A DNA stretch of 50,292 nt, from contig JALNYU010000026.1 in assembly GCA_023229645.1 (NCBI GenBank), positions 1 to 50,292 of the forward strand, given 5' to 3'. The notes under the pieces were generated by a model. That model was given only the letters and a program-made list of their open reading frames with translations, made no database searches and was not told the origin of the DNA. This DNA comes from Nevskia sp. (GTDB taxonomy: Bacteria; Pseudomonadota; Gammaproteobacteria; Nevskiales; Nevskiaceae). Positions 8,501-15,293 of this stretch are shown in pieces. Position 1 is the first letter of the stretch. Every line of letters begins with the position of its first letter. Both the position numbers and the translations under genes were made by a program.

Positions 8501-11329
8501 ATGACTACGACCCCCGTTAAAAAGCCCCTGGTTTTGATCGATGCTTCCGGCTGGCTGTTTCGCGCGTATCACGCGCTGCCGCCGCTAACCAATCCGCACG
8601 GCGAGCCGACTGGCGCCGTGTTTGGCATGTTGAACATGCTGAAGCGGCTGCAAAAAGACTACGCGCCAGAACACATTGCAGTGATTTTCGACGCGCCCGG
8701 CAAAACTTTTCGGGACGAGATTTACGCCGAGTACAAAGCTAACCGCGATGCGACACCGGAAGATCTGAAATTCCAGTGGCCGATCATCATTGCGCTGGTT
8801 GAAGCGCTCGGCTTGCCGACCTTATCGGTACTCGGCGTCGAGGCCGATGACGTGATCGGCACGCTGGCAAAAACCGGCCGCGCAGCCGGGCACACGGTTT
8901 TGATCGTCACCAGTGACAAAGACATGGCGCAGCTGGTCGACGAGTGCGTGAAGCTGGTCGATACGATGAAAAATCGCGTGATGGACCCGGCCGGCGTGGT
9001 CGAGAAATTCGGCGTGCCGCCGGAGCGGATCGTCGACTATCTGGCGTTGATCGGCGACACTTCGGACAACATCCCGGGCGTGCCCTTGGTCGGCCCAAAA
9101 ACCGCAGCGAAATGGTTGGCCGAATATGGCTCGCTGGACGGCATTGTCGCGAACGCCGATGCGATCAAAGGCAAAGCCGGCGAAAATCTACGGGCTTCGT
9201 TGGTCCAGCTGCCGATGGCGCACGATCTGGCGACGATCCGTTGCGACATCGAGCTGCCCAAAACACTAGAAGAATTGGTGCCGGGCGCGCCGGATAAAAC
9301 CGCGCTGGCGCAGATTTACCAGCGCATGGGTTTTCATCGCGCGCTCGAAGAGCTTGGCGCGGTGCCCGTAGCAGCAACGCCTGCCGCCGACGCGAACAGC
9401 AACGCCGCAATGCCGGTCGCGGCCGATTCTGCACCGTTGCAGACACCAACGCCGCTCGCCAACGCCGTTAAGACTGAGGCGATTGCAGTGCTCGACGAAG
9501 CGGCATTTGCTGCGATGCTGGACGCATTAACCGCCGCTGAGCTGATCTGCGTTGATACCGAAACCGACGCGCTCGACGCGATGCAATCCGGCTTGGTCGG
9601 CCTCGCTTTTGCCGTCCGTGCCGGGCACGGTTGGTATGTGCCGCTGACGCATGATTATCTCGGCGCGCCGACGCAGCTGAATCGCGAACAAACGCTGGCG
9701 CGGCTAAAGCCCTTGCTCGAAGATCCAAGCCGGCCGAAAGTGGGGCAGCACATCAAATACGATTTGAACGTGCTGGCGCGGCACGGTGTGGCGGTACGCG
9801 GCGTGGCCTACGACACGATGCTCGAAAGCTACGTGCTCGATGCCGCTGGCAATCGTCACGACATGGATACGCTGGCCGAAAAATACCTCGGCCATAAAAC
9901 GATTTCGTTCGCCGACGTCGCCGGCAAGGGCAAAGGTCAGCTGACGTTTAACCAGGTGGCGATCGACGAAGCCACCGCCTATTCGGCCGAAGACGCCGAC
10001 ATCACACTGCGGCTGCACCAAACCCTGTATCCGAAGTTGTGCGAAGTGCCTGCGTTGAAGCACATTTTCGAAACCATCGAAATGCCGTTGGTGCCGGTAT
10101 TGGCGGCGATGGAGTTCGCCGGGGTGCGCGTTGACACCGCATTGCTGGCAAAGATCAGCGGCGAACTCGCGGTCAAGATGGACGAACTGCAAACTGAGGT
10201 TTGGAAAGAAGGCGGCGGCGAGTTCAATCTCGGCTCGCCGAAGCAGCTACAGACCATTTTATACGAGCGCCTGCAGCTACCAGTGCTCGGCAAAACGCCG
10301 AAAGGCGATCCGTCTACAGCCGAAAATGTGTTGGAAGAATTGGCGTCGCAGCATCCGCTACCGCGGCTGATTTTGGACTGGCGCGGGATGTCGAAACTCC
10401 GCTCGACCTATACCGAAACGCTGCCGAAACAGGTGAACCCGAAAACTGGGCGCATTCACACCTCGTATCACCAGGCCGTAGCGGCGACTGGGCGCTTGTC
10501 GTCATCCGACCCTAATCTGCAAAACATCCCGGTACGCACCACAGAAGGCCGGCGCATTCGTCAGGCGTTTATTGCCGAGCCGGGCATGTCGCTGTTGTCG
10601 ATCGACTATTCGCAAATCGAGCTGCGTTTGATGGCGCATATTTCTGGCGATCCACGCCTGCAAGAAGCGTTTCACCGCGGCTTAGACGTGCACCAAGCGA
10701 CGGCGGCCGAAGTCTTCGGCTTGGCGCTGGCGGATGTCGGCGGCGAGCAGCGACGCGCGGCGAAAGCGATCAACTTCGGGTTGATCTACGGTATGTCAGC
10801 GTTCGGGCTCGCGAAGCAGCTCGGGATCGGCCGCGGCGACGCGCAAGACTACATCGAGCGCTTCTTCGCGCGTTATCCCGGCGTTAAACAGTTCATGGAC
10901 AGCACCCGCGAACAAGCCAAGCAACGGGGTTACGTCGAAACCCTATTCGGGCGCCGCCTTTATCTGCCGGATATCCGCAGCCGCAACGCTGGCCAGCGTC
11001 AGTACGCCGAGCGCACCGCGATCAACGCGCCGCTGCAGGGCACGGCGGCAGACTTGATCAAAATGACGATGATCGACCTCGCCGCCTGGCTGCCGACGCA
11101 CGCGCCGACACTGCGCATGATCATGCAGGTTCACGACGAACTGGTGTTTGAAGGCCCAACCGAGGCGCTAACAACACTGGCGCCGCAAATCGCCGACCGC
11201 ATGTGCCGGGTTGCGCCGCTAGCGATTCCGCTGGTCGCGGATTGGGGTGTCGGCGATAACTGGGATGCCGCGCATAACGCCACCGGACACGTCAGCAGCG
11301 CGGCGCCGGATGCGTCTAGGCGCGCCTAG
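8501..11329 (+). CDS. polA: DNA polymerase I
   Basis: A 942-residue, three-domain DNA polymerase I. The 5'-3' exonuclease domain comes first (residues 8 to about 270; LIDASGWLFRAYHALPPL, VLIVTSDKDMAQLV). Next is a proofreading 3'-5' exonuclease that looks active (CVDTETDALDAM; YSAEDADITLRLH). The family A polymerase domain follows, with GRLSSSDPNLQNIP, metal-binding DYSQIELRLMAHI, the O-helix RRAAKAINFGLIYGMSAFG and QVHDELVFE. The enzyme removes RNA primers and fills gaps in replication and repair. Its TAG stop overlaps, on the opposite strand, the stop of the next gene (shared CTAG). polA is the upstream landmark of the polA-sRNA-engB locus. Confidence 0.98.
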   Translation: MTTTPVKKPLVLIDASGWLFRAYHALPPLTNPHGEPTGAVFGMLNMLKRLQKDYAPEHIAVIFDAPGKTFRDEIYAEYKANRDATPEDLKFQWPIIIALVEALGLPTLSVLGVEADDVIGTLAKTGRAAGHTVLIVTSDKDMAQLVDECVKLVDTMKNRVMDPAGVVEKFGVPPERIVDYLALIGDTSDNIPGVPLVGPKTAAKWLAEYGSLDGIVANADAIKGKAGENLRASLVQLPMAHDLATIRCDIELPKTLEELVPGAPDKTALAQIYQRMGFHRALEELGAVPVAATPAADANSNAAMPVAADSAPLQTPTPLANAVKTEAIAVLDEAAFAAMLDALTAAELICVDTETDALDAMQSGLVGLAFAVRAGHGWYVPLTHDYLGAPTQLNREQTLARLKPLLEDPSRPKVGQHIKYDLNVLARHGVAVRGVAYDTMLESYVLDAAGNRHDMDTLAEKYLGHKTISFADVAGKGKGQLTFNQVAIDEATAYSAEDADITLRLHQTLYPKLCEVPALKHIFETIEMPLVPVLAAMEFAGVRVDTALLAKISGELAVKMDELQTEVWKEGGGEFNLGSPKQLQTILYERLQLPVLGKTPKGDPSTAENVLEELASQHPLPRLILDWRGMSKLRSTYTETLPKQVNPKTGRIHTSYHQAVAATGRLSSSDPNLQNIPVRTTEGRRIRQAFIAEPGMSLLSIDYSQIELRLMAHISGDPRLQEAFHRGLDVHQATAAEVFGLALADVGGEQRRAAKAINFGLIYGMSAFGLAKQLGIGRGDAQDYIERFFARYPGVKQFMDSTREQAKQRGYVETLFGRRLYLPDIRSRNAGQRQYAERTAINAPLQGTAADLIKMTMIDLAAWLPTHAPTLRMIMQVHDELVFEGPTEALTTLAPQIADRMCRVAPLAIPLVADWGVGDNWDAAHNATGHVSSAAPDASRRA

Positions 11330-11877
11330 CTCGCTGTAGTGCTGCGTTTGTCGCGCGCAAACAGCAGCGCCGCGAATACGAGTTCGACCCCAGCGCCGGA
11401 AAAAGCGGCGACTGGAACCGGCGCGCGCATGAGCCCGAGCACCAGCCCAGCGCCGCCGAGAATGGCGCCGCATAGCCAGTAAACGCGCAGGCCGTAGATC
11501 GTCTGAAAGGTGAGATAGCGCCCGCCGATCAACAGCAACATCGCCGGGAAAAACCATTCCAGCCTTAGCGCACGCAGACCGTACGCGATGACGATGCCGG
11601 CTAGAAACCACACCGTGCCTTCAATTGCGAGGACGCCCAACGGATTCCCCGGCGTATGCGCGCCCGCCCGTCCCAGAACCTTGTTCAGCACGATACTCGC
11701 GGGATGGATAAGCGCACCGCCGACCAACAGCACGAGCACCGCCAAGGACGGTGATCGCAACGCTGCGACTAAGCCAGCCGCCAGCCAAGCGCAGCCCGAT
11801 ACCAAAACGCCCGGTGCACCGGAGCAATAGGCACGTCGCATGTCGGCCTGGGCGCCGGAAAAAGTGTTGATCGTCAT
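11326..11877 (-). CDS. Conserved integral membrane protein, DUF7010-like
   Basis: A 183-residue hydrophobic protein with about five or six transmembrane segments (for example AGLVAALRSPSLAVLVLLVG, WFLAGIVIAYGLRAL, FFPAMLLLIGGRYLTF, AILGGAGLVLGLM). The conserved-looking stretches DMRRAYCSGAPGVLVSGCAW, GGALIHPASIVL and WFFPAMLLLIGGRYLTFQT resemble the DUF7010 membrane family, whose function is unknown to me. The frame stays open upstream, but MTINTFSGAQADMRRAY is the natural family start. It runs towards polA and the two genes share the 4 bp CTAG as overlapping stop codons. It interrupts the usual polA-sRNA-engB order. No function is assigned. Confidence 0.72.
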   Translation of the reverse strand: MTINTFSGAQADMRRAYCSGAPGVLVSGCAWLAAGLVAALRSPSLAVLVLLVGGALIHPASIVLNKVLGRAGAHTPGNPLGVLAIEGTVWFLAGIVIAYGLRALRLEWFFPAMLLLIGGRYLTFQTIYGLRVYWLCGAILGGAGLVLGLMRAPVPVAAFSGAGVELVFAALLFARDKRSTTAS

Positions 11878-12037
11878 CTTGGAACGCAGATCCTGTCTTG
11901 ATAGCCCAGCGTCTAAATTACGCCATCGCAGCAGGCCTTTGCGGCGAACCCTCGGGGCATCAAGCTCGGTTGATAGGCCAGCCAAGCAACATTGCTGTTC
12001 TCTCGGCAGCCGGAGGCGCGAAATCAGCCGCGCAACC

Positions 12038-12298
12038 TTAGGCAATGGGCGCCAAATCTTCGGGAAACGCCCGGAAAGCATTCCACTGCGCTTCGCTCAG
12101 CGCAGATTCGCTATTGCGTGCGTTCCATGCCCGGTTGAGATGCGCGAATACGTGCCCAAGGCTAATTCGCAACTCGTGCTCATCGAAGCCGGGAGATTCC
12201 GCCATCGCCTGTACGAGTTGCTCAAGATGTTCGCGGGCATCTTCCAACTCGTAAAGCAGAAGCCCCCAGGCGACGGGATGATCATTTGGGTTAATCAT
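12038..12298 (-). CDS. Small hypothetical protein, acidic and helical
   Basis: An 86-residue protein that I do not recognise. It starts MINPNDHPVAWGLLLYELED and is rich in Glu, Leu and Ala, with probable amphipathic helices (DAREHLEQLVQAMAESPGF, LGHVFAHLNRAWNARN). It has no signal peptide or membrane segment. The composition (charged helices, few Arg or Ser runs) looks like a real small protein rather than a shadow frame. It lies 160 bp upstream of the DUF7010-like gene on the same strand and may form a unit with it. A minus-strand terminator at 12403-12442 isolates it from engB transcription, so its promoter should lie in 12300-12400. Confidence 0.55.
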   Translation of the reverse strand: MINPNDHPVAWGLLLYELEDAREHLEQLVQAMAESPGFDEHELRISLGHVFAHLNRAWNARNSESALSEAQWNAFRAFPEDLAPIA

Positions 12299-12402
12299 GC
12301 GTTTCCGCGCCGCCCGAAGCGGACGTAAGCCGCGACGACAAGCCGCGTTACCCGCTGCGTGGCGATAAGGCCGATCAATTTCGGAGCGCCAATTTTATGG
12401 TC

Positions 12403-12442
12403 GCCACAAAAAAACAAGGGCCGATCCACCCCGGATCGGCCC
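12403..12442 (-). terminator. Rho-independent terminator for minus-strand transcripts
   Basis: A perfect 10-bp stem (GGGCCGATCC pairing with GGATCGGCCC, 5-nt loop) spans 12418-12442. On the minus strand it is followed by TTGTTTTTTTG (12406-12417 on the plus strand reads as an A-run). On the plus strand no T-run follows, so it acts leftwards. It lies between the sRNA locus and the 86-residue gene, so it would stop transcripts arriving from engB or from antisense promoters within the sRNA locus. Confidence 0.75.
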
Positions 12443-12513
12443 CCTATCCCTATACCGCTAGTTACAGCCCCAAAATTCGTTAAAAAATAATCGCTTTTAA
12501 TATTAGTGATTTA

Positions 12514-12540
12514 CGTCGGATTTATCATATTTCTCCGACG
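12514..12540. promoter_or_regulatory. Inverted repeat upstream of sRNA copy 1, candidate operator
   Basis: CGTCGGA (12514-12520) and TCCGACG (12534-12540) form a perfect 7-bp inverted repeat separated by 13 AT-rich bases. It sits 26 bp upstream of the sRNA-1 -35 element. It has no T-run and lies in an AT-rich stretch (12478-12535), so a regulator site is more likely than a terminator. The bound factor is unknown. Confidence 0.4.
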
Positions 12541-12566
12541 CTCTGAAAAAATTTCTCGCACTCCGG

Positions 12567-12597
12567 TTGAACTTCTTCATCCGAGGCGCAGTCTGAT
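12567..12597 (+). promoter_or_regulatory. Promoter of sRNA copy 1
   Basis: TTGAAC (12567-12572) and TCTGAT (12592-12597) are spaced by 19 bp and match the sigma70-like pair in front of copies 2 and 3. The predicted transcription start is 6 nt after the -10 box, at the G that opens hairpin 1. The element AGGCGCAGTCTGA is almost identical to AGGCACAGTCTGA before copy 3. Confidence 0.62.
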
Positions 12598-12602
12598 ATT
12601 GC

Positions 12603-12717
12603 GAACAGGACGCCCTATCCTGTTCCCGCCCCCCACTCCCTGGGCGGTAAAGTCCGGTCTCCCCAAACCGGAACTCATTACCCGGCAGGCGCCCCCCGAC
12701 CTGCTGGGTATTTTTTT
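12603..12717 (+). ncRNA. C-rich-loop small RNA, copy 1 (Spot 42/ErsA/sX13 position)
   Basis: A predicted transcript of about 115 nt with four hairpins. H1 pairs GAACAGG with CCTGTTC (12603-12625). H2 pairs CCGCCC with GGGCGG (12626-12647, loop CCCACTCCCT). H3 pairs TCCGGT with ACCGGA (12653-12672, loop CTCCCCAA). H4 pairs ACCCGGCAGG with CCTGCTGGGT (12680-12709, loop CGCCCCCCGA) and ends in seven T, making a terminator. All loops are C-rich, suited to pairing with G-rich ribosome-binding sites. The locus lies between polA and engB, where Spot 42 and ErsA lie in other gammaproteobacteria. Xanthomonas sX13 is of similar size with C-rich loops. No open reading frame of any credibility occurs within it. 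Function is inferred, not shown. Confidence 0.82.
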
Positions 12718-12786
12718 GCCCGTAGGTCGCGGCTGCACTGCCGACTGGGTGATCCTACCGGGCTTTGCGCCGAACAACAAACACCC

Positions 12787-12803
12787 GTGTAAAAAATTTA
12801 CAC
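12787..12803. promoter_or_regulatory. Perfect palindrome upstream of sRNA copy 2
   Basis: GTGTAAA-AAA-TTTACAC is a perfect 7-bp dyad with a 3-base centre, ending 6 bp before the -35 box of copy 2. Such placement is typical for an activator or repressor site. It is not present before copies 1 or 3, so copy 2 may answer to a different regulator. Confidence 0.55.
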
Positions 12804-12809
12804 GCTTCG

Positions 12810-12839
12810 CTGAACTTTCCCGAAATCGACCGGTCTGAT
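12810..12839 (+). promoter_or_regulatory. Promoter of sRNA copy 2
   Basis: CTGAAC (12810-12815) and TCTGAT (12834-12839) are spaced by 18 bp, the same pair as before copy 1. The predicted start is near 12845. It follows the palindrome at 12787-12803 immediately. Confidence 0.6.
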
Positions 12840-12844
12840 TTAGC

Positions 12845-12956
12845 GAATGGTGACTCCCTACACCGTTCCCCCGCCTAACTCCCAGGCGGCTAGTCCGGCA
12901 TCCCCAAGCCGGAATTTGTTATCCGGTAGGTTCCCCGACCCACCGGATATTTTTTT
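12845..12956 (+). ncRNA. C-rich-loop small RNA, copy 2
   Basis: A predicted transcript of about 112 nt, homologous to copy 1. H1 pairs GAATGGTG with CACCGTTC (loop ACTCCCTA). H2 pairs CCGCCT with AGGCGG (loop AACTCCC). H3 pairs TCCGGC with GCCGGA (loop ATCCCCAA). H4 (12921-12948) pairs ATCCGGTaGG with CCcACCGGAT (loop TTCCCCGA) and leads into a T-run. Stems differ from copy 1 by paired changes (AGG/CCT to TGGTG/CACCG, GCCC/GGGC to GCCT/AGGC, GGT/ACC to GGC/GCC), which is covariation supporting the fold. C-rich loops are retained in every hairpin. Confidence 0.82.
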
Positions 12957-13028
12957 GCCCGGCGCGGGCTATCAATTCAACCATCTGCTTTATAAGGAAA
13001 TTTTTAATTTAAATTTTTCTTCCTGACA

Positions 13029-13058
13029 CTGAACTTTTTTTACTAGGCACAGTCTGAA
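13029..13058 (+). promoter_or_regulatory. Promoter of sRNA copy 3 with AT-rich upstream tract
   Basis: CTGAAC (13029-13034) and TCTGAA (13053-13058) are separated by 18 bp. The upstream 12990-13020 stretch is almost pure A/T (GAAATTTTTAATTTAAATTTTTC) and could serve as an UP element or a site for a nucleoid protein. The block AGGCACAGTCTG recurs once more in the window at 32038-32049. Confidence 0.55.
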
Positions 13059-13063
13059 GTAGT

Positions 13064-13174
13064 GAACGGTTTCTCCCTACTCCGTTCCGCCTCATTCCCT
13101 AGGCGTAAAACTCCGGCATCCCCTAGCCGGAACCCATAACCCGGTTCGTTCCCCCTGCGAACCGGGTTTTTTTT
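13064..13174 (+). ncRNA. C-rich-loop small RNA, copy 3
   Basis: A predicted transcript of about 111 nt. H1 pairs GAACGG with CCGTTC (loop TTTCTCCCTACT). H2 pairs CGCCT with AGGCG (loop CATTCCCT). H3 pairs TCCGGC with GCCGGA (loop ATCCCCTA). H4 pairs ACCCGGTTCG with CGAACCGGGT (loop TTCCCCCTG) followed by eight T. H4 shows the clearest compensatory changes against copies 1 and 2 while keeping a perfect 10-bp stem. It ends 40 bp before the engB stop on the other strand. Like the other two it has no coding potential, and no GGA loop motifs of the CsrB/RsmY type. Confidence 0.82.
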
Positions 13175-13214
13175 GTCCGTTTGCGCAAATTCGCGCGTTT
13201 TCGGGGCTGCCGAT

Positions 13215-13877
13215 CTACTCGGCTAGGCTTTCCGCTGCGATGCCCACTACCGGCGGCTGCAATTGCAGCCACTCGGTAAGTTTTGCGCGGGCAACGTCGA
13301 GACCAATCCGGTCGGGCGATGAGAACGTTTGCGCGCTCATGCTGGCGTCAAACGCGGCGAGCTCGGCTGTTACCGCGAGCAGCGTGTTCTTTGCTGCGCC
13401 AAAACTGAGCTTATCGGCCTTCGTCAGCAGCACATGCGCTTTCAGGCCGCGGCCGCGGCACCACTCGAGCATTTGCACATCGAGTTCGGTGAGTGGGTGG
13501 CGAATATCCATGACCACGATCAAGCCGCGCAAGGTTTCCCGCTTTTGCACGTAGCCGCCGACCAAGGCGCCCCAGGCATCGCGAACTTTTATCGGAACTT
13601 GCGCAAAACCGTAGCCGGGGAGATCGACCAATCTTGCATTTTGCAGATCAAAAAGATTGATAAGCTGGGTTCGGCCCGGTGTTTTACTAACGCGTGCCAG
13701 CGACTTCTGCTGGCAGATCGCATTCATGGCACTGGATTTGCCTGCATTAGAACGTCCAACGAAGGCCGCTTCCGGTACGGAATCCTCGGGAAGCTGCGCA
13801 AAACGCGCGGCTGACATCCGAAACCGTGCCTGAGCATAGGGATTGAAGGCTGGTACAGCTGAAGGAACTGAGGTCAT
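13215..13877 (-). CDS. engB: EngB (YihA/YsxC), ribosome-biogenesis GTPase
   Basis: A 220-residue TRAFAC GTPase needed for 50S subunit assembly. The G1 P-loop is at residues 41-49 (GRSNAGKSS). G2 lies in TPGRTQ, G3 is DLPGYG, G4 is TKADK and G5 is FSS near the C-terminus. Length is typical. It faces the three sRNA genes tail-on and is divergent from the cytochrome c4 gene. The absence of a terminator immediately after its stop means its mRNA may run antisense through the sRNA locus as far as 12403. Confidence 0.95.
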   Translation of the reverse strand: MTSVPSAVPAFNPYAQARFRMSAARFAQLPEDSVPEAAFVGRSNAGKSSAMNAICQQKSLARVSKTPGRTQLINLFDLQNARLVDLPGYGFAQVPIKVRDAWGALVGGYVQKRETLRGLIVVMDIRHPLTELDVQMLEWCRGRGLKAHVLLTKADKLSFGAAKNTLLAVTAELAAFDASMSAQTFSSPDRIGLDVARAKLTEWLQLQPPVVGIAAESLAE

Positions 13878-13961
13878 CGTGTAACATTCTCGGGCTTACT
13901 ATTGAATTATGCGCGTATGGCTCGCCACCGCGCGCACCGTCTCTCTCTCGGAGTGTTTTGA

Positions 13962-14591
13962 ATGAAGCGTGTTCTGCTTGCCCTAGTTCTGTGCGCGCCC
14001 CTGTCCGCTTTTGCAGAGGGCGAAGCCAAAGACCCGTTCGTCAACGGCGATATCGCCGCCGGCGCCACCAAGGCTGCCGTCTGCACCGCCTGCCACGGGC
14101 CGGGCGGCAACGGCGCGATCAATCCGGAATGGCCGAAGCTAGCGGGCCAGGGTTCATCCTATATCGCTGCCCAGCTGGCGTCGTTTAAGGCGCATACGCG
14201 TAGCAATCCGATCATGTGGGGCCAGGCCGCCGCGCTATCAGATCAGGATATCGCCGATCTGGCCGCGTACTTCGCGTCTGAAAAACCAGTGCCGGGCGTT
14301 GCCAGCACCGAATCCGTCGCGATCGCCGAAAAACTGTACCGCGGTGGCGATGCTGCCCGCGGCGTGCCGGCCTGCTCTGCCTGCCACGGCCCGACGGGCG
14401 CCGGTAATCCGGCGGCCCAGTTCCCGCACATCAGTGGCCAAAACACGGGCTACGCCGCGAATCAGCTGAAAAGCTATCGCGCTGGGGAACGCGGGGCTAA
14501 AGGCAAGGGTCAGATGATGGCTGCGGTCGCCGCCCATCTCACTGATGCCGAGATTGAGGCGCTCGCGTCTTATATCTCAGGCCTTCAGTAA
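13962..14591 (+). CDS. Dihaem cytochrome c4, periplasmic
   Basis: A 209-residue cytochrome c4 with a signal peptide (MKRVLLALVLCAPLSAFA). It has two haem-binding CXXCH motifs, CTACH at residues 41-45 and CSACH in the second half, each within a repeat of the class I cytochrome fold. The candidate axial methionines are in NPIMWGQAA and KGQMMAAVA. It carries electrons to terminal oxidases. It is directly followed by dsbA (12 bp), as in pseudomonads, where cc4 and dsbA also lie next to engB and polA. Confidence 0.93.
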   Translation: MKRVLLALVLCAPLSAFAEGEAKDPFVNGDIAAGATKAAVCTACHGPGGNGAINPEWPKLAGQGSSYIAAQLASFKAHTRSNPIMWGQAAALSDQDIADLAAYFASEKPVPGVASTESVAIAEKLYRGGDAARGVPACSACHGPTGAGNPAAQFPHISGQNTGYAANQLKSYRAGERGAKGKGQMMAAVAAHLTDAEIEALASYISGLQ

Positions 14592-14603
14592 GGAAAATAA
14601 TTA

Positions 14604-15248
14604 ATGTCCATTCGCCTTTTCAAATCCATCGCCAAGCTTTGCGTAGCGGCGCTCGGTGCAGTTGCATTGCAAGCTGCCGCTGCGGACGCTTACGAGCTCG
14701 GCACGCACTATAAGCAAGTTCGGGAAGTTCAGACGCCGGCAGATCCCAAGCGGATCACGGTCGAAGAATTCTTCTGGTACGGCTGCCCGCATTGCTTCAA
14801 GCTGGATCCAGAACTGGCGACATGGCTGCAGAAAAAGCCGGCCGATGTCGATTTCGTGCGCGTGCCGAACACGCTCGGACGACCGGAAGGCGAAGTTCAC
14901 GCCCGTGCGTTCTACATCGCGCAGACCTTGGGCATTGGCGACAAAATCCACAAGCCGCTGTTTGACGCAATTAACGTCCGCCATTACCCGATGAATTCGC
15001 TGGATTCGATCCGCGCGTTATTCGTCGAAGTAAGCGGCATCAAGCCGGCTGATTTCGACGGCGTAGCGTCGAGCTTTGTCGTTGATTCCGGCATGCGCCG
15101 CGCCGAACAAAGCGCGCGCGCGTATGCGATCACCAGCGTGCCGACGATCGTAATTGGCGGCAAGTACATGGTTGCGGGCCAAGCCGATGAAATGAAAGTT
15201 GTCGATTTCGTGATCGAAAAAATCCGCAAGGAACGTAAAGGCGGCTAG
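14604..15248 (+). CDS. dsbA: DsbA, periplasmic thiol:disulfide interchange protein
   Basis: A 214-residue thioredoxin-fold oxidase with an N-terminal signal sequence cleaved near residue 27. The catalytic CPHC is at residues 61-64 and the cis-proline loop reads SVPTIVIGG. DsbA introduces disulfides into exported proteins. It is likely co-transcribed with the cytochrome c4 gene. A strong hairpin at 15256-15291 closes the unit. Confidence 0.95.
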   Translation: MSIRLFKSIAKLCVAALGAVALQAAAADAYELGTHYKQVREVQTPADPKRITVEEFFWYGCPHCFKLDPELATWLQKKPADVDFVRVPNTLGRPEGEVHARAFYIAQTLGIGDKIHKPLFDAINVRHYPMNSLDSIRALFVEVSGIKPADFDGVASSFVVDSGMRRAEQSARAYAITSVPTIVIGGKYMVAGQADEMKVVDFVIEKIRKERKGG

Positions 15249-15255
15249 CCGTTGG

Positions 15256-15291
15256 TTGTGGCTGGCCTCGTAAGCGCGAGGCCAGCCACAA
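15256..15291. terminator. Bidirectional terminator-like hairpin between dsbA and the M14 gene
   Basis: A perfect 15-bp stem (TTGTGGCTGGCCTCG with its complement) and a 6-nt loop fill the gap between two convergent genes. There is no long T-run, only short A/T ends, so its role as a terminator is inferred from position and stability. Confidence 0.6.
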
Positions 15292-15293
15292 AT

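Noticed and set aside
11840..12328. 162-codon plus-strand frame over the DUF7010 start and the 86-residue gene
   Set aside because: Arg/Ser/Cys-rich shadow translation without family features; the minus-strand genes explain the region better.
12506..12838. Open frames across the sRNA locus on either strand
   Set aside because: They have no family-like sequence, differ between the three repeat copies and cross terminators; the paired stem changes show selection on RNA structure.
12603..13174. CsrB/RsmY-type sponge RNA for the triple sRNA locus
   Set aside because: Loops carry C-rich motifs, not the GGA motifs required for CsrA/RsmA binding.
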